From WHSW01 sp963821345 (GTDB lineage Bacteria > Actinomycetota > Thermoleophilia > Solirubrobacterales > 70-9): 64,000 bases of DNA. The notes beneath the pieces are model-generated. The model made no database searches. It had not been told where the DNA came from and saw only the letters and a list, made by a program, of their open reading frames with translations. The translations under genes were made by a program, and so were the position numbers. The DNA is taken from NCBI GenBank assembly GCA_963821345.1, contig CAWGDM010000001.1, forward strand, positions 1-64,000. Direction: 5' to 3'. This document shows, one piece after another, positions 16,498 through 24,317 of this stretch (positions are counted from its first letter, which is position 1; each line of letters starts with the position of its first letter).

Positions 16498-16983
16498 TCA
16501 GACCTGGGACTCGGACGGCGCAGCTCGGCCGACGCTGACGTCCATGCCCTCGCGGCGCAGCTCGAACGCCATCAGCTCGCCGAGGTCGGTGGACCGCATC
16601 AGCGGCAGGTTGAAGCGCTTGCCGAGCCGGTAGCTCCAGGCGACCGGGAACGGGACCGGGACGTCGCGCTCGAAGTTGTGGACGGTGCCGTCCTCGCCCT
16701 CGAGCTCCAGCACCAGGGTCGACTCGGGGGTGAAGATCCCCTTCGGGTCGCCGACGCTGACCAGCCGCGCGTGCTGGATGTCGCCGCTGATGAAGGTGGT
16801 CGCGTCGGAGACGATCCCGCGCACCTTGTGGTAGCCGGCGCGGATCGCCAGCAGGGTGGTGATCGCGAACGCGACCAGCACCAGGACGACGACCACCGGG
16901 GTGTTGCCGTCGCTGAACACGGTCAGCGCGATCGCCGCCGCGATGCAGCCGATGCTCGCCAGCGAGAGGGTGCGGACGATCAC
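16498..16983 (-). CDS. Small membrane protein coupled to the cyclase
   Basis: 161 residues from GTG 16983, overlapping the cyclase stop by 4 bp (GTGA). Two adjacent membrane helices fill residues 4-48. The cytoplasmic part is a small beta-rich domain (ARLVSVGDPKGIFTPESTLVLELEGEDGTVHNFERDVPVPFPVAWSYRLGKRF). No family recognised. The overlap suggests a partner or modulator of the cyclase. Confidence 0.7.
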   Translation of the reverse strand: MIVRTLSLASIGCIAAAIALTVFSDGNTPVVVVLVLVAFAITTLLAIRAGYHKVRGIVSDATTFISGDIQHARLVSVGDPKGIFTPESTLVLELEGEDGTVHNFERDVPVPFPVAWSYRLGKRFNLPLMRSTDLGELMAFELRREGMDVSVGRAAPSESQV

Positions 16984-18605
16984 CGGCGGCTGCCCGGCCG
17001 GGCGGCGCGGGCGAGCCGGCGGGCGAAGCCGGCCAGCGGGACCAGCTCGGGGACGGGCGCGGGCTCGGGCCGGCCGTCGCGGTCGGCGATCCGCGGCGCG
17101 TACAGCTCGACCGGCTCGGCGACGCCCTTGAGCTCGAACCTGCCGCGGCTCTCGGCCTCGAAGGCGTCCGAGAGCCGCGTCCAGGTGTCGTCGGTGATCA
17201 GGATCGCGTCGTCGGTCTCGCGGGTCTGGGCCTCGGTGCGGGCGGCGACGTTGACGGCGCCGCCGATGACGGAGAAGTTGAGCCGCCCGGCGCCGCCGAT
17301 CGCGCCGGCGATCACCTGGCCGCTGTTGACCCCGACGCCGATCCGCAGCTCGCCGGCCTCGCCGCGGTCGTTGATCGCGGCGCCGATCGCGCACGCAGCG
17401 CGGACCGCGCGGTCGGCGTGGTCGGGGTAGGGCTCGGGGGCGCCGAAGACGGCGAGCAGGCCGTCGCCCTCGAACTTGTCGATGTGGCCGCCGTGGCTGG
17501 CGATGATCGGGACGATCACCTCGAACAGGCGGTTGAGCGCCGCGACCACCTGCTGCGGGGTCGCGTCGTTGGCGAACTCGGTGAACTCGCGCACGTCGCA
17601 GAACATGACCGTGACCTCGACCTCGACCCCCTGCTCGCTGAACCCCTCGGAGAGGATGTACTCGGCGACCTCGTGGTCGAGGTAGGTGCCGAACGCGTCG
17701 CGGATCCGCTCGCGCTCGGCGAGCCCGGCGACCATCTCGTTGAAGCTCGCGGCGAGCTCGCCGAGCTCGTCGCCGGTGGTCACCGGGACGCTCGCCTGCA
17801 GGTCGCCCTCGCTGACCCGGTCGAGCGCTTCGGCGAGGTCGCGCAGCGGGCGCAGGATCGACCTCGAGAGCATCACCGTGAGCTCGAGCGAGATCGTCGT
17901 CGCGACCAGCAGCGCGACCAGCACGTCGAGGCCGAGGTTGGAGCCGCCGCCGCCGTTGGAGGTCAGCGCGGCGACCACCAGGCCGGTGATCAGGTTGATC
18001 AGCGGCAGGGCGACCATCAGCCGCGTTCGCAGCGAGACCGCCCAGAAGTCGGTCCGCTGGCGCGGCGAGAGGTTTGAGTTGATGTCGAGCAGCACCGGGC
18101 GCATCCCGGCCTCGACCGCGAGGTAGTGGAGGATCGCCGAGTAGCCCATCGCCACCGCGGCGCCGGCCAGCAGCGGGAACACCGCCAGCATCGGCAGGTC
18201 GAGGATCATCACCGAGACGATGCAGATCGGCAGCACCGAGACCAACACCGGGATCGGCAGGTCGCGCTTCAGCAGCAGCACCGGGAGGTTGATCGCCGAC
18301 GACCAGGCGTCGTGGGTCGCGTCCGCGTCGCGCTCGCCGTCGATCCACTCGCTGATCGGGCGGATCTGACCCCGGATCCGCCATAGCGAGGCGAGGATCG
18401 CGAGCTCGGTCAGGCCGAGGGCGATCGCGAGCACGGCCAGGTACTCGTCCGAGGTGGCGTCGAAGTAGAAGGTGAACAGGGCGAGGGTGCCGGCGACGAT
18501 GAACAGCGCCGTCTGCAGCTCGACCGCCATGAAGGCGATCGGGTAGCGGCCTCCGAGCCGTTTGTAGAAGAAGGTCATCGCCCCCACGGCCATGCGGGAA
18601 ATCAT
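16980..18605 (-). CDS. Membrane class III adenylate/guanylate cyclase with HAMP domain
   Basis: About 541 residues. The N-terminal part holds several membrane helices in pairs (residues about 15-70, 115-165, 205-265). A HAMP linker follows (ILRPLRDLAEALDRVSEGDLQASVPVTTGDELGELAASFNEM), then a class III catalytic domain. The two metal Asp are in VMFCDVREFTEF and KFEGDGLLAVFG. The transition-state Asn and Arg are in NVAARTE, and the substrate-specifying Lys precedes FEGDG. The usual Asp in IGD-x-VN is Gly here (VIGGAVN), so base preference is uncertain. The start at 18605 is the first ATG before the first helix. It makes cAMP or cGMP at the membrane. Confidence 0.85.
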   Translation of the reverse strand: MISRMAVGAMTFFYKRLGGRYPIAFMAVELQTALFIVAGTLALFTFYFDATSDEYLAVLAIALGLTELAILASLWRIRGQIRPISEWIDGERDADATHDAWSSAINLPVLLLKRDLPIPVLVSVLPICIVSVMILDLPMLAVFPLLAGAAVAMGYSAILHYLAVEAGMRPVLLDINSNLSPRQRTDFWAVSLRTRLMVALPLINLITGLVVAALTSNGGGGSNLGLDVLVALLVATTISLELTVMLSRSILRPLRDLAEALDRVSEGDLQASVPVTTGDELGELAASFNEMVAGLAERERIRDAFGTYLDHEVAEYILSEGFSEQGVEVEVTVMFCDVREFTEFANDATPQQVVAALNRLFEVIVPIIASHGGHIDKFEGDGLLAVFGAPEPYPDHADRAVRAACAIGAAINDRGEAGELRIGVGVNSGQVIAGAIGGAGRLNFSVIGGAVNVAARTEAQTRETDDAILITDDTWTRLSDAFEAESRGRFELKGVAEPVELYAPRIADRDGRPEPAPVPELVPLAGFARRLARAARPGSRR

Positions 18606-18692
18606 CCCAGGAAGCCCAGCGGCGATGTGTGAGATCCCGTGCGTGGCGCGCGGACGCTCAAGGTTGTGCCTACGGCCTCCGATGGGGAAGTT

Positions 18693-20266
18693 ATGGAAGG
18701 GACGGTCGTGCCTGAGAACGCCTTGAACGGGGGCTTTCCCGAGCCTCCTGCAGGCGTGCCTGTGCGGATCGTCGACGCCCACCACGAGGAATGCGGGGCG
18801 TCGACTCGCGTTCGCCTGCCCGGCACGGTCCCCGCACGCGCCGTGCGCCGCTTCCACTGCGCCGGCTGCGCCGCGGCCTTCGAGGCGCAGACGGTCGACG
18901 AGATCGAGCTGCGGATGTCGGACGTCCCGGCCGCGGCGCCGAAGCCTGCCGAGAAGCGGGCGCCGGCGCGCAAGCCGAAGCCGGTCGCCGCCCGGAAGCC
19001 TGTCGCAGTCGAGAGGCCGGTCGCGGCCGAGAGGCCCGTCCGCCAGCGCCGGCGCGTCGCCCCGCTGACGCCGATCGAGGTTCAGCTGGCGAAGCTCAAC
19101 CAGACGCGTGAGCCGATCGCCGAGCCCGAGCCCGCCCCGGTCGTCGAGGCCAAGCCGGTCGCGGTCGAGCCGGTCGTCGAGGCCGAGCCGGTCGCGGTCG
19201 AGCAGCCCGAGCCCGACGCCGACCTCGAGCTGCCGACCTGGGTCGCCGCGCGGACCGCGCCCAAGCCGCAGGCCAAGCGTCGCCGCTTGAGGCCGAGGCG
19301 CGCGGCGAAGAAGCCGAAGGTCGTGAAGGCCAAGGCGTCGAAGCCGCAAGGTCGCGAAGGCCAAGGCGATGAAGGCGAAGGCGCCGAAGCAAAAGGTCGC
19401 CAAGGCGGCGAAGCCGAAGGCCGCGAAGCCGAAGCGCGAGCGCCGCCCCCTGCCGAAGCCCAAGGTCTCCTTGCCGAAGCTCTCGATGCCCAAACTGCCC
19501 GCGAAGCTTTCGCTGCCGAAGCCGAGCTTCTCGATGCCCAAGGGCCCGGCGCTGGCGGCGCCCAGCCTGCCGTCGATCCACCTGCCGTCGATCGGCCGCT
19601 CGTCGCGCAGCCTGCCGTCGTTCGACCCCCAGGGCCGCAGCTGGAAGCTGCTCTCGATCCCGATCGCCGCGGCGCTGGTGATCATCGGCCTGCTGGCGCT
19701 GCGCGGCGGATCCGACCAGCCGCCGCAGCTCGCGGTCGCCCCCGCTGCCCCCGCTTCGCCCGCCAAGGGCGGCGACAACGCCCAGGCGCGCCGCCGCCGC
19801 GAGCTCGACCGACGAGCAGAGCTCGAAGCCGTCCAAGGACACCAAGTTCGTCAACGAGTCGTCCTACTCGCTCGCCCTGCCCGCCGGCTGGCAGCGGGTC
19901 GACCCGCCCGCCGGCGCCACCTTCTCCGCGGTCGCCGCCGACGGCGGCGCCGACGCCACCCTGTGGGTGACCCAGGACGCGTCGCTCGACTTCCCGACCT
20001 TCGTCTCGCAGTCGCTGGCGCAGCTGGAGACGCTCGCCGGCTCCGCCCGGGTGGTCGAGCGGATCCCGGGCCCGAGCGCCGACGCCACCGTCGTCCGGCT
20101 CGCCGCCGACGCCCCGGCCGGCCAGCCCACCTACTCGGTGACGCTGCGGGTCTCGGGCTCCTACCGCTACTACCTGGCGACCACGCTGCAGCCCGACGCC
20201 TCGAGCGAGTCGAGCGACGGCGTCGACCTGATCACCGGGACCTTCACGCCCGAGCTGGAGCGCTGA
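18693..20266 (+). pseudogene. Zinc-ribbon / Lys-Ala-Pro-rich / membrane protein with a PsbP-like tail, frameshifted
   Basis: An unusual mosaic of about 520 residues. Residues 25-65 carry His/Cys pairs (HHEECGAS and FHCAGCAAAF) that could bind zinc. Residues 80-300 are a basic Lys/Ala/Pro repeat tract (KAKAMKAKAPKQKVAKAAKPK...) preceded by an acidic VEAEPVAVE section. One membrane helix lies near residue 325 (LLSIPIAAALVIIGLLAL). The last 155 residues form an extracytoplasmic domain resembling LpqN/PsbP-like lipoprotein domains (YSLALPAGWQRVDPPAGATF). +1 lesions near 19345 and 19795 split it into three frames. ATG 18693 has a GGGGAAG ribosome site. Function unknown. Confidence 0.7.
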
Positions 20267-20269
20267 CCG

Positions 20270-21053
20270 ATGTCCGGACGCAGACGAGCGATGGTGCTGA
20301 CGTTGCTCGCGCTGGCGGCGCCGCTGCCCGCCTTCGCGCTCTCCAGCGGCGGAGCCGAGACCCGCGGCCCCGGCCGGGATCGCGGTCTCCGCCTCGCTCG
20401 ACTCCTGCGGGCTGCTCGACGACGGCGTCGCCTGCAAGATCAACGTCTCGTTCACCACCGTCCCGAACGCCGACAGCTACAGCGCCACCGTCGTCCGCGC
20501 CGACGGCTCGGTGATCGACTACGGCTCGGTCAGCCCGGGCGGCAGCTCGATCTGGGTCCCCTACGTCGGCGCCGGCACCTACAGCGTCAAGATCCTCGCC
20601 TACGGCTCGCCCGCCGACTCAGACGACGCCGACGGCCGCGGCGAGGTGATCGCGACCGGCTACTCGAACACGGGCCGCAACCACGGGGGCGACCAGCCGA
20701 GCGGCGCCGACGCCGCTGCGGGCACGGTCGAGACCCAGGCCTCGAGCCAGGACTCGACCGGCGACCAGGCCAACGCCGACCCCGACGGCGCCGCCCAGAC
20801 CTCGCCCGAGGCCGCCGCCGGCGACCCGGCGGGCACCGAGGCGACCCCGGCCCCGGACTGCACCCCGGCGCCGCCGGCCCCCGAGCCGACCCCGCCGAGC
20901 GAGCCGCCCGCCGACACCGACCCGGCGAACCCCGACGAGGACGCCGACGGGATCCCGGACGCCCAGGAGCAGGCGACCTACCAGCAGCAGCTCGCCGAGT
21001 ACCAGGCGGCCGTCGCCACCCAAGCCGCGTCGACGACGGCCCCGGGCTGCTGA
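20270..21053 (+). pseudogene. Secreted beta-sandwich protein with Pro/Ala/Asp-rich tail, one frameshift
   Basis: The signal peptide MSGRRRAMVLTLLALAAPLPAFALSS starts 3 bp after the previous stop, so it is co-transcribed with it. One +1 lesion lies near 20365, after ETRGPG. The protein then continues as a fibronectin/Ig-like strand region (LLDDGVACKINVSFTTVPNADSYSATVVRADGSVIDYG), a long disordered Ala/Asp/Pro tail and a last helix (QEQATYQQQLAEYQAAVATQ) ending in Cys. Probably wall-associated. No enzymatic motif. Confidence 0.6.
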
Positions 21054-21092
21054 GCCACCGGGGCGCCCGAGCCCGCGCGGAGCGGCGGTCGT

Positions 21093-21098
21093 TACGAT
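21093..21098 (+). promoter_or_regulatory. -10 element of the aldehyde dehydrogenase gene
   Basis: TACGAT, 7 nt before the GTG at 21106. A leaderless start is likely. Confidence 0.4.
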
Positions 21099-21105
21099 CC
21101 GCCGG

Positions 21106-22593
21106 GTGAGCACCGCCACGCTCGAGCAGCTGTCGACCGACGCCGCCCGCGACTTCATCGGCTCCGGCCCGTTGCCACTGCTGATCGGCGGCGAGCGGGT
21201 CGCCGCGGCCGACGGCCGCACGTTCTCCACCATCGACCCGGCGACCGGCGAGCCGATCTGCGAGGTCGCCCAGGCGGGTGCCGAGGACGTCGACCGCGCG
21301 GTCGCCGCCGCCCGGGCGGCGCTCGACGGGCCGCTGCGCAAGGTCTCGCCCTCGAAGCGGGCCGGGCTGATGTACGCGCTCGCCGAGCTGATCAAGGCCA
21401 ACGGCGACGAGCTCGCCGAGCTCGAGTCGCTCGACAACGGCAAGCCGCTGGCCTCGGCGAAGGGCGACGTCGCCGCCTCGGTCGCCCACCTGCGCTACTA
21501 CGCCGGCTGGCCGACCAAGATCGAGGGCGAGACGATCCCGGTCTCGGGCCGCGACCTGTTCGTCTACACGCTGCGCGAGCCGGTCGGGGTCTGCGCCCAG
21601 ATCGTGCCCTGGAACTTCCCGCTGCTGATGGCGGTGTGGAAGATCTCCCCCGCGCTCGCCGCCGGCTGCTCGCTGATCCTCAAACCGGCCGAGCAGACGC
21701 CGCTCACCGGCCTGCGGCTGGGCGAGCTGGCGCTCGAGGCGGGCTTCCCCGAGGGGACCGTGAACGTGCTCACCGGCGACGGCGAGACCGGCGCGGCGCT
21801 GGTCGACCACGCCGGCGTCGACAAGGTCGCGTTCACCGGCTCGACCGTGGTCGGGCGCGAGATCGGCGCCAAGTGCGGCCGGGCGCTGAAGCGGGTGACG
21901 CTGGAGCTCGGCGGCAAGAGCCCGAACATCATCCTTCCCGACGCCGACCTCGATGCGGCGATCCAGGGCTCCTACCAGGGCATCTACTTCAACTCGGGTC
22001 AGGCCTGCAACGCCGCCTCGCGCCTGTTCGTTCAGGCCTCGATCTTCGACCAGGTGGTCGAGGGGCTGGCCGAGTACGCCGCCTCGGCCAAGGTCGGCCC
22101 GGGGCTCGACCCCGAGTCGCAGTTCGGGCCGCTGATCTCCGAGGAGCAGTTCGGCCGCGTCACCGGCTACATCGACTCGGGGATCGCCGAGGGCGCCGAG
22201 GCGGTCGCCGGCGGTCCGCCGGACGGCAACGGCGGCGGCTACTTCGTCAACCCGACCCTGTTCACCGGCGTCTCGGACGAGATGAAGATCGCCCGCGAGG
22301 AGATCTTCGGGCCGGTGTTGGTCGCGCAGCCGTTCGAGGACCTGGAGGAGGTCGCCCGGCGAGCCAACGACACCGAGTACGGGCTCGCCGCCGGCCTGTG
22401 GACCCGCGATCTCTCACAGGCCCACAAGCTGGCGGCGTTGCTGAAGGCCGGCTCGGTCTACATCAACACCTGGGGAGCCGGCGACCCGGCGGCCCCGTTC
22501 GGCGGCTACAAGGCGTCGGGGATCGGCCGCGAGAAGGGCCACCACAACCTCGACGCCTACCTGGAGACCAAGTCGGTCTTCACGCAGCTGTAG
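21106..22593 (+). CDS. NAD(P)-dependent aldehyde dehydrogenase
   Basis: 495 residues, full length for the ALDH superfamily. The catalytic Cys lies in FNSGQACNAASR and the general-base Glu in VTLELGGKSPNI. The cofactor-binding segment is PWNFPLLMAVWKISPALAAG, with FTGSTVVGREI after it. A conserved C-terminal segment is present (PFGGYKASGIGREKG). It oxidises an aldehyde to the acid in the cytoplasm; the specific substrate cannot be read off. The GTG start has a -10 element 7 nt upstream. Its 3' end overlaps the convergent cupin gene by about 14 bp. Confidence 0.92.
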   Translation: MSTATLEQLSTDAARDFIGSGPLPLLIGGERVAAADGRTFSTIDPATGEPICEVAQAGAEDVDRAVAAARAALDGPLRKVSPSKRAGLMYALAELIKANGDELAELESLDNGKPLASAKGDVAASVAHLRYYAGWPTKIEGETIPVSGRDLFVYTLREPVGVCAQIVPWNFPLLMAVWKISPALAAGCSLILKPAEQTPLTGLRLGELALEAGFPEGTVNVLTGDGETGAALVDHAGVDKVAFTGSTVVGREIGAKCGRALKRVTLELGGKSPNIILPDADLDAAIQGSYQGIYFNSGQACNAASRLFVQASIFDQVVEGLAEYAASAKVGPGLDPESQFGPLISEEQFGRVTGYIDSGIAEGAEAVAGGPPDGNGGGYFVNPTLFTGVSDEMKIAREEIFGPVLVAQPFEDLEEVARRANDTEYGLAAGLWTRDLSQAHKLAALLKAGSVYINTWGAGDPAAPFGGYKASGIGREKGHHNLDAYLETKSVFTQL

Positions 22594-23132
22594 GCATCGG
22601 GGCGTTCACGCCCGGCATCACCAGGTCGAAGCGGTCGAGCACCCGCTGGGTGCCCTCGGTCATCGAACTGGATCCCGTAGCGGTTGCTGAAGTCGGCCAT
22701 CTCCTCGGGCTCGGGCGCTCGGAACAGCTCGCCCAGCTCGCGGAAGAAGTGCTCGAAACCGCCCGGGGCGATGATCTCGAGGATCCGGCAGGGCTCGTCG
22801 CCGGCGTTCCAGAAGGTGTGCCACTGGTCGCGCGGCTTGAAGACGAAGTCGCCGGTCTCGGCGTAGACCTCGTCGTCGCCGAGCAGCGCGCCCATCCGCC
22901 CCTCGATCACATAGGAGTACTCGTCCTCGCGGGTGTGCATGTGCCACGGCGCGCACAGGGTCCGCGGCGCGATCGGGTGCTCGACCAGCGAGAAGCCGCC
23001 GCCGGTCTCCTCGGTCCAGGCCATGAACCTGACGCCGACGCCCGGGAGCTGGACGGAGTAGCCCTCGTCCGGGCCGAGCTTGCGCGGGCCCTGGGTGTGG
23101 TCGAAGCGGGTGAGCTGAGTGGTGTCGAACAT
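22580..23132 (-). pseudogene. Cupin-domain protein, frameshifted near its end
   Basis: About 183 residues. The cupin barrel shows both metal motifs: CAPWHMHTREDEYSYVIEGRMG (motif 1, two His and Glu) and DQWHTFWNAGDEPCRILEIIAPG (motif 2, His). A +1 lesion near 22665 separates ...YGIQFD from MTEGTQRVLDRFDLVMPGVNAP, which ends at TGA 22580. Such proteins are single-domain dioxygenases, isomerases or sensors. It is divergent from a TetR gene, with a clear operator between, so its expression is probably induced by that regulator's ligand. Confidence 0.8.
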
Positions 23133-23146
23133 CGGTGCGCTCCTTT

Positions 23147-23198
23147 CGTTGAACAGTAGTGTTCGACGAACCTAGCACACCGCCGGGCGATCTGTCAA
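23147..23198. promoter_or_regulatory. Cupin promoter and TetR operator
   Basis: On the minus strand a -35 TTGACA (23198-23193), an 18-bp spacer and a -10 TAGGTT (23174-23169) point to the cupin gene. Immediately downstream, over the expected transcription start, lies a 22-bp near-perfect palindrome at 23147-23168: arms CGTTGAACA and TGTTCGACG, 4-bp centre, one mismatch pair. A repressor bound there would block the promoter. The divergent TetR protein at 23215 is the obvious candidate. Confidence 0.7.
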
Positions 23199-23214
23199 TA
23201 TTGATTGCACAAAG

Positions 23215-23829
23215 ATGTCTACTGAAACCAAGCAGACTCAAAGGCGCGTCTATCGCAAGCGGGCCCGGGCCGAATCCGAGGAGGAGACGCGCCGGCGGAT
23301 CACCGAGGCGATCATGGGCCTGCACGAGACGGTCGGCCCGGCGAAGACCACGGTCAGCGCGATCGCCGACGTCGCCGGCGTCCAGCGGGCGACCGTCTAT
23401 CGCCACTTCCCCGACGTCGAGGCGCAGGTCGACGCCTGCAGCAACCACTGGCTGTCGCTCAACCCTCCCCCCGACCCGACGCCCTGGATCGAGATCGCCG
23501 ACCCCGACGAGCGCCTGCGGATGGCGCTGGGCGAGGTCTACGGCTGGTACGAGGGCACCGAGGCGATGGTCGAAAAGCTGGTTCGCGATGCGCCGCGGGT
23601 CCCCGAGGTCGCGGCGCGGATGCGGGTGCGCGAGGCGGCCTTCGACCGGATCGCCGAGCTGCTGATGGCAGGCCGGGGCCTGCGCGGCGCTCGTCGCAAG
23701 CGGGTGCGGGCGGCGATCGGCCACGGCCTCGAGTTCGAGACCTGGCGCTCGCTCGTCCGCCGCCAGGGCCTGAGCCCCGACGAGGCGGTCGAGGTCGTCG
23801 CCGGCCTCGTCGCGGCCGCGGCCGGCTAG
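23215..23829 (+). CDS. TetR-family transcriptional regulator
   Basis: 204 residues. The N-terminal arm is basic (RRVYRKRARAE). The HTH covers about residues 25-70 (AKTTVSAIADVAGVQRATVYRHFPD). The C-terminal domain is helical, with an aromatic-rich stretch (CSNHWLSLNPPPDPTPWIEI) possibly near the ligand pocket. Divergent from the cupin gene and separated from it by the palindrome at 23147-23168. It probably represses the cupin gene and perhaps itself. Confidence 0.88.
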   Translation: MSTETKQTQRRVYRKRARAESEEETRRRITEAIMGLHETVGPAKTTVSAIADVAGVQRATVYRHFPDVEAQVDACSNHWLSLNPPPDPTPWIEIADPDERLRMALGEVYGWYEGTEAMVEKLVRDAPRVPEVAARMRVREAAFDRIAELLMAGRGLRGARRKRVRAAIGHGLEFETWRSLVRRQGLSPDEAVEVVAGLVAAAAG

Positions 23830-23833
23830 GCGC

Positions 23834-24091
23834 TCAGCGCCCGAGGCGCTTCTTGATCACGCCGAGCGTCTCCTGCACGCCCTCGCGCGCCCTCCGCACG
23901 TCGTCCATCGGGTCCGTACCGAGCTCCTCGTGCTCGAGCGCCCGCTCGAGCAGCATGTCGATCGCGAACAGCGTGTTGCGCAGCTCGTGCGCAAGCAGGC
24001 GCAGCTCCTCGTCCTGGTCCTCCTCCGGCACGGCGGCGAGTCTAAACCGCAGGTCATCGCTTCGGGCCGATAGAACGGTACGCGAACACAT
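23834..24091 (-). CDS. Stand-alone histidine-kinase dimerisation-domain-like peptide
   Basis: 85 residues (ATG 24091) or about 65 (GTG 24031). The core ELRLLAHELRNTLFAIDMLLERAL matches the H-box helix of HisKA domains (H-E-L-R-N), followed by a second helix (PMDDVRRAREGVQETLGVIKKRL) as in a two-helix DHp hairpin. There is no ATPase domain here or adjacent. It could be a phosphotransfer or dimerisation adaptor, or the remnant of a kinase. It is convergent with the TetR gene, and the tRNA follows on the opposite strand. Confidence 0.55.
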   Translation of the reverse strand: MCSRTVLSARSDDLRFRLAAVPEEDQDEELRLLAHELRNTLFAIDMLLERALEHEELGTDPMDDVRRAREGVQETLGVIKKRLGR

Positions 24092-24130
24092 GTTCGTCTA
24101 CGGCGCGGACGGAGCAGTTACGATCAGCCG

Positions 24131-24215
24131 GCCCGGGTGGCCAAACTGGTAAAGGCTGCGGCCTTAAAAGCCGCTGCCCGAAAGGGCGTTGCGGGTTCGA
24201 GTCCCGCCCCGGGCA
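24131..24215 (+). tRNA. tRNA-Leu (anticodon UAA)
   Basis: A complete class II cloverleaf. The acceptor stem GCCCGGG pairs with CCCGGGC at 24208-24214, discriminator A. The D arm is GCC...GGC. The anticodon stem is GCGGC/GCCGC with loop CTTAAAA, giving anticodon TAA. The long variable arm GCCC-GAAA-GGGC is typical of Leu. The T arm is GCGGG-TTCGAGT-CCCGC. CCA is not encoded. Anticodon UAA reads UUA and UUG, rare codons in so GC-rich a genome. Confidence 0.97.
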
Positions 24216-24216
24216 T

Positions 24217-24247
24217 GAATCTTTAGATTCGCTGAACGCGCGTCAGC
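24217..24247 (+). terminator. Two small hairpins after tRNA-Leu
   Basis: GAATC-TTTA-GATTC (24217-24230) and GCTGA-ACGCGCG-TCAGC (24231-24247) follow the tRNA directly. Neither has a T tract. They may mark the tRNA 3' end for processing or termination. Confidence 0.35.
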
Positions 24248-24317
24248 GATGATGCTCTGGACGCGCAACTACCCCGCCTGTACGGTGTTCTCGGGGGTGG
24301 GTACGCGCGCGCTGTAC

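Noticed and set aside
24131..24215. tRNA-Leu as an integration site
   Set aside because: No repeated 3' tRNA fragment or integrase was found downstream.
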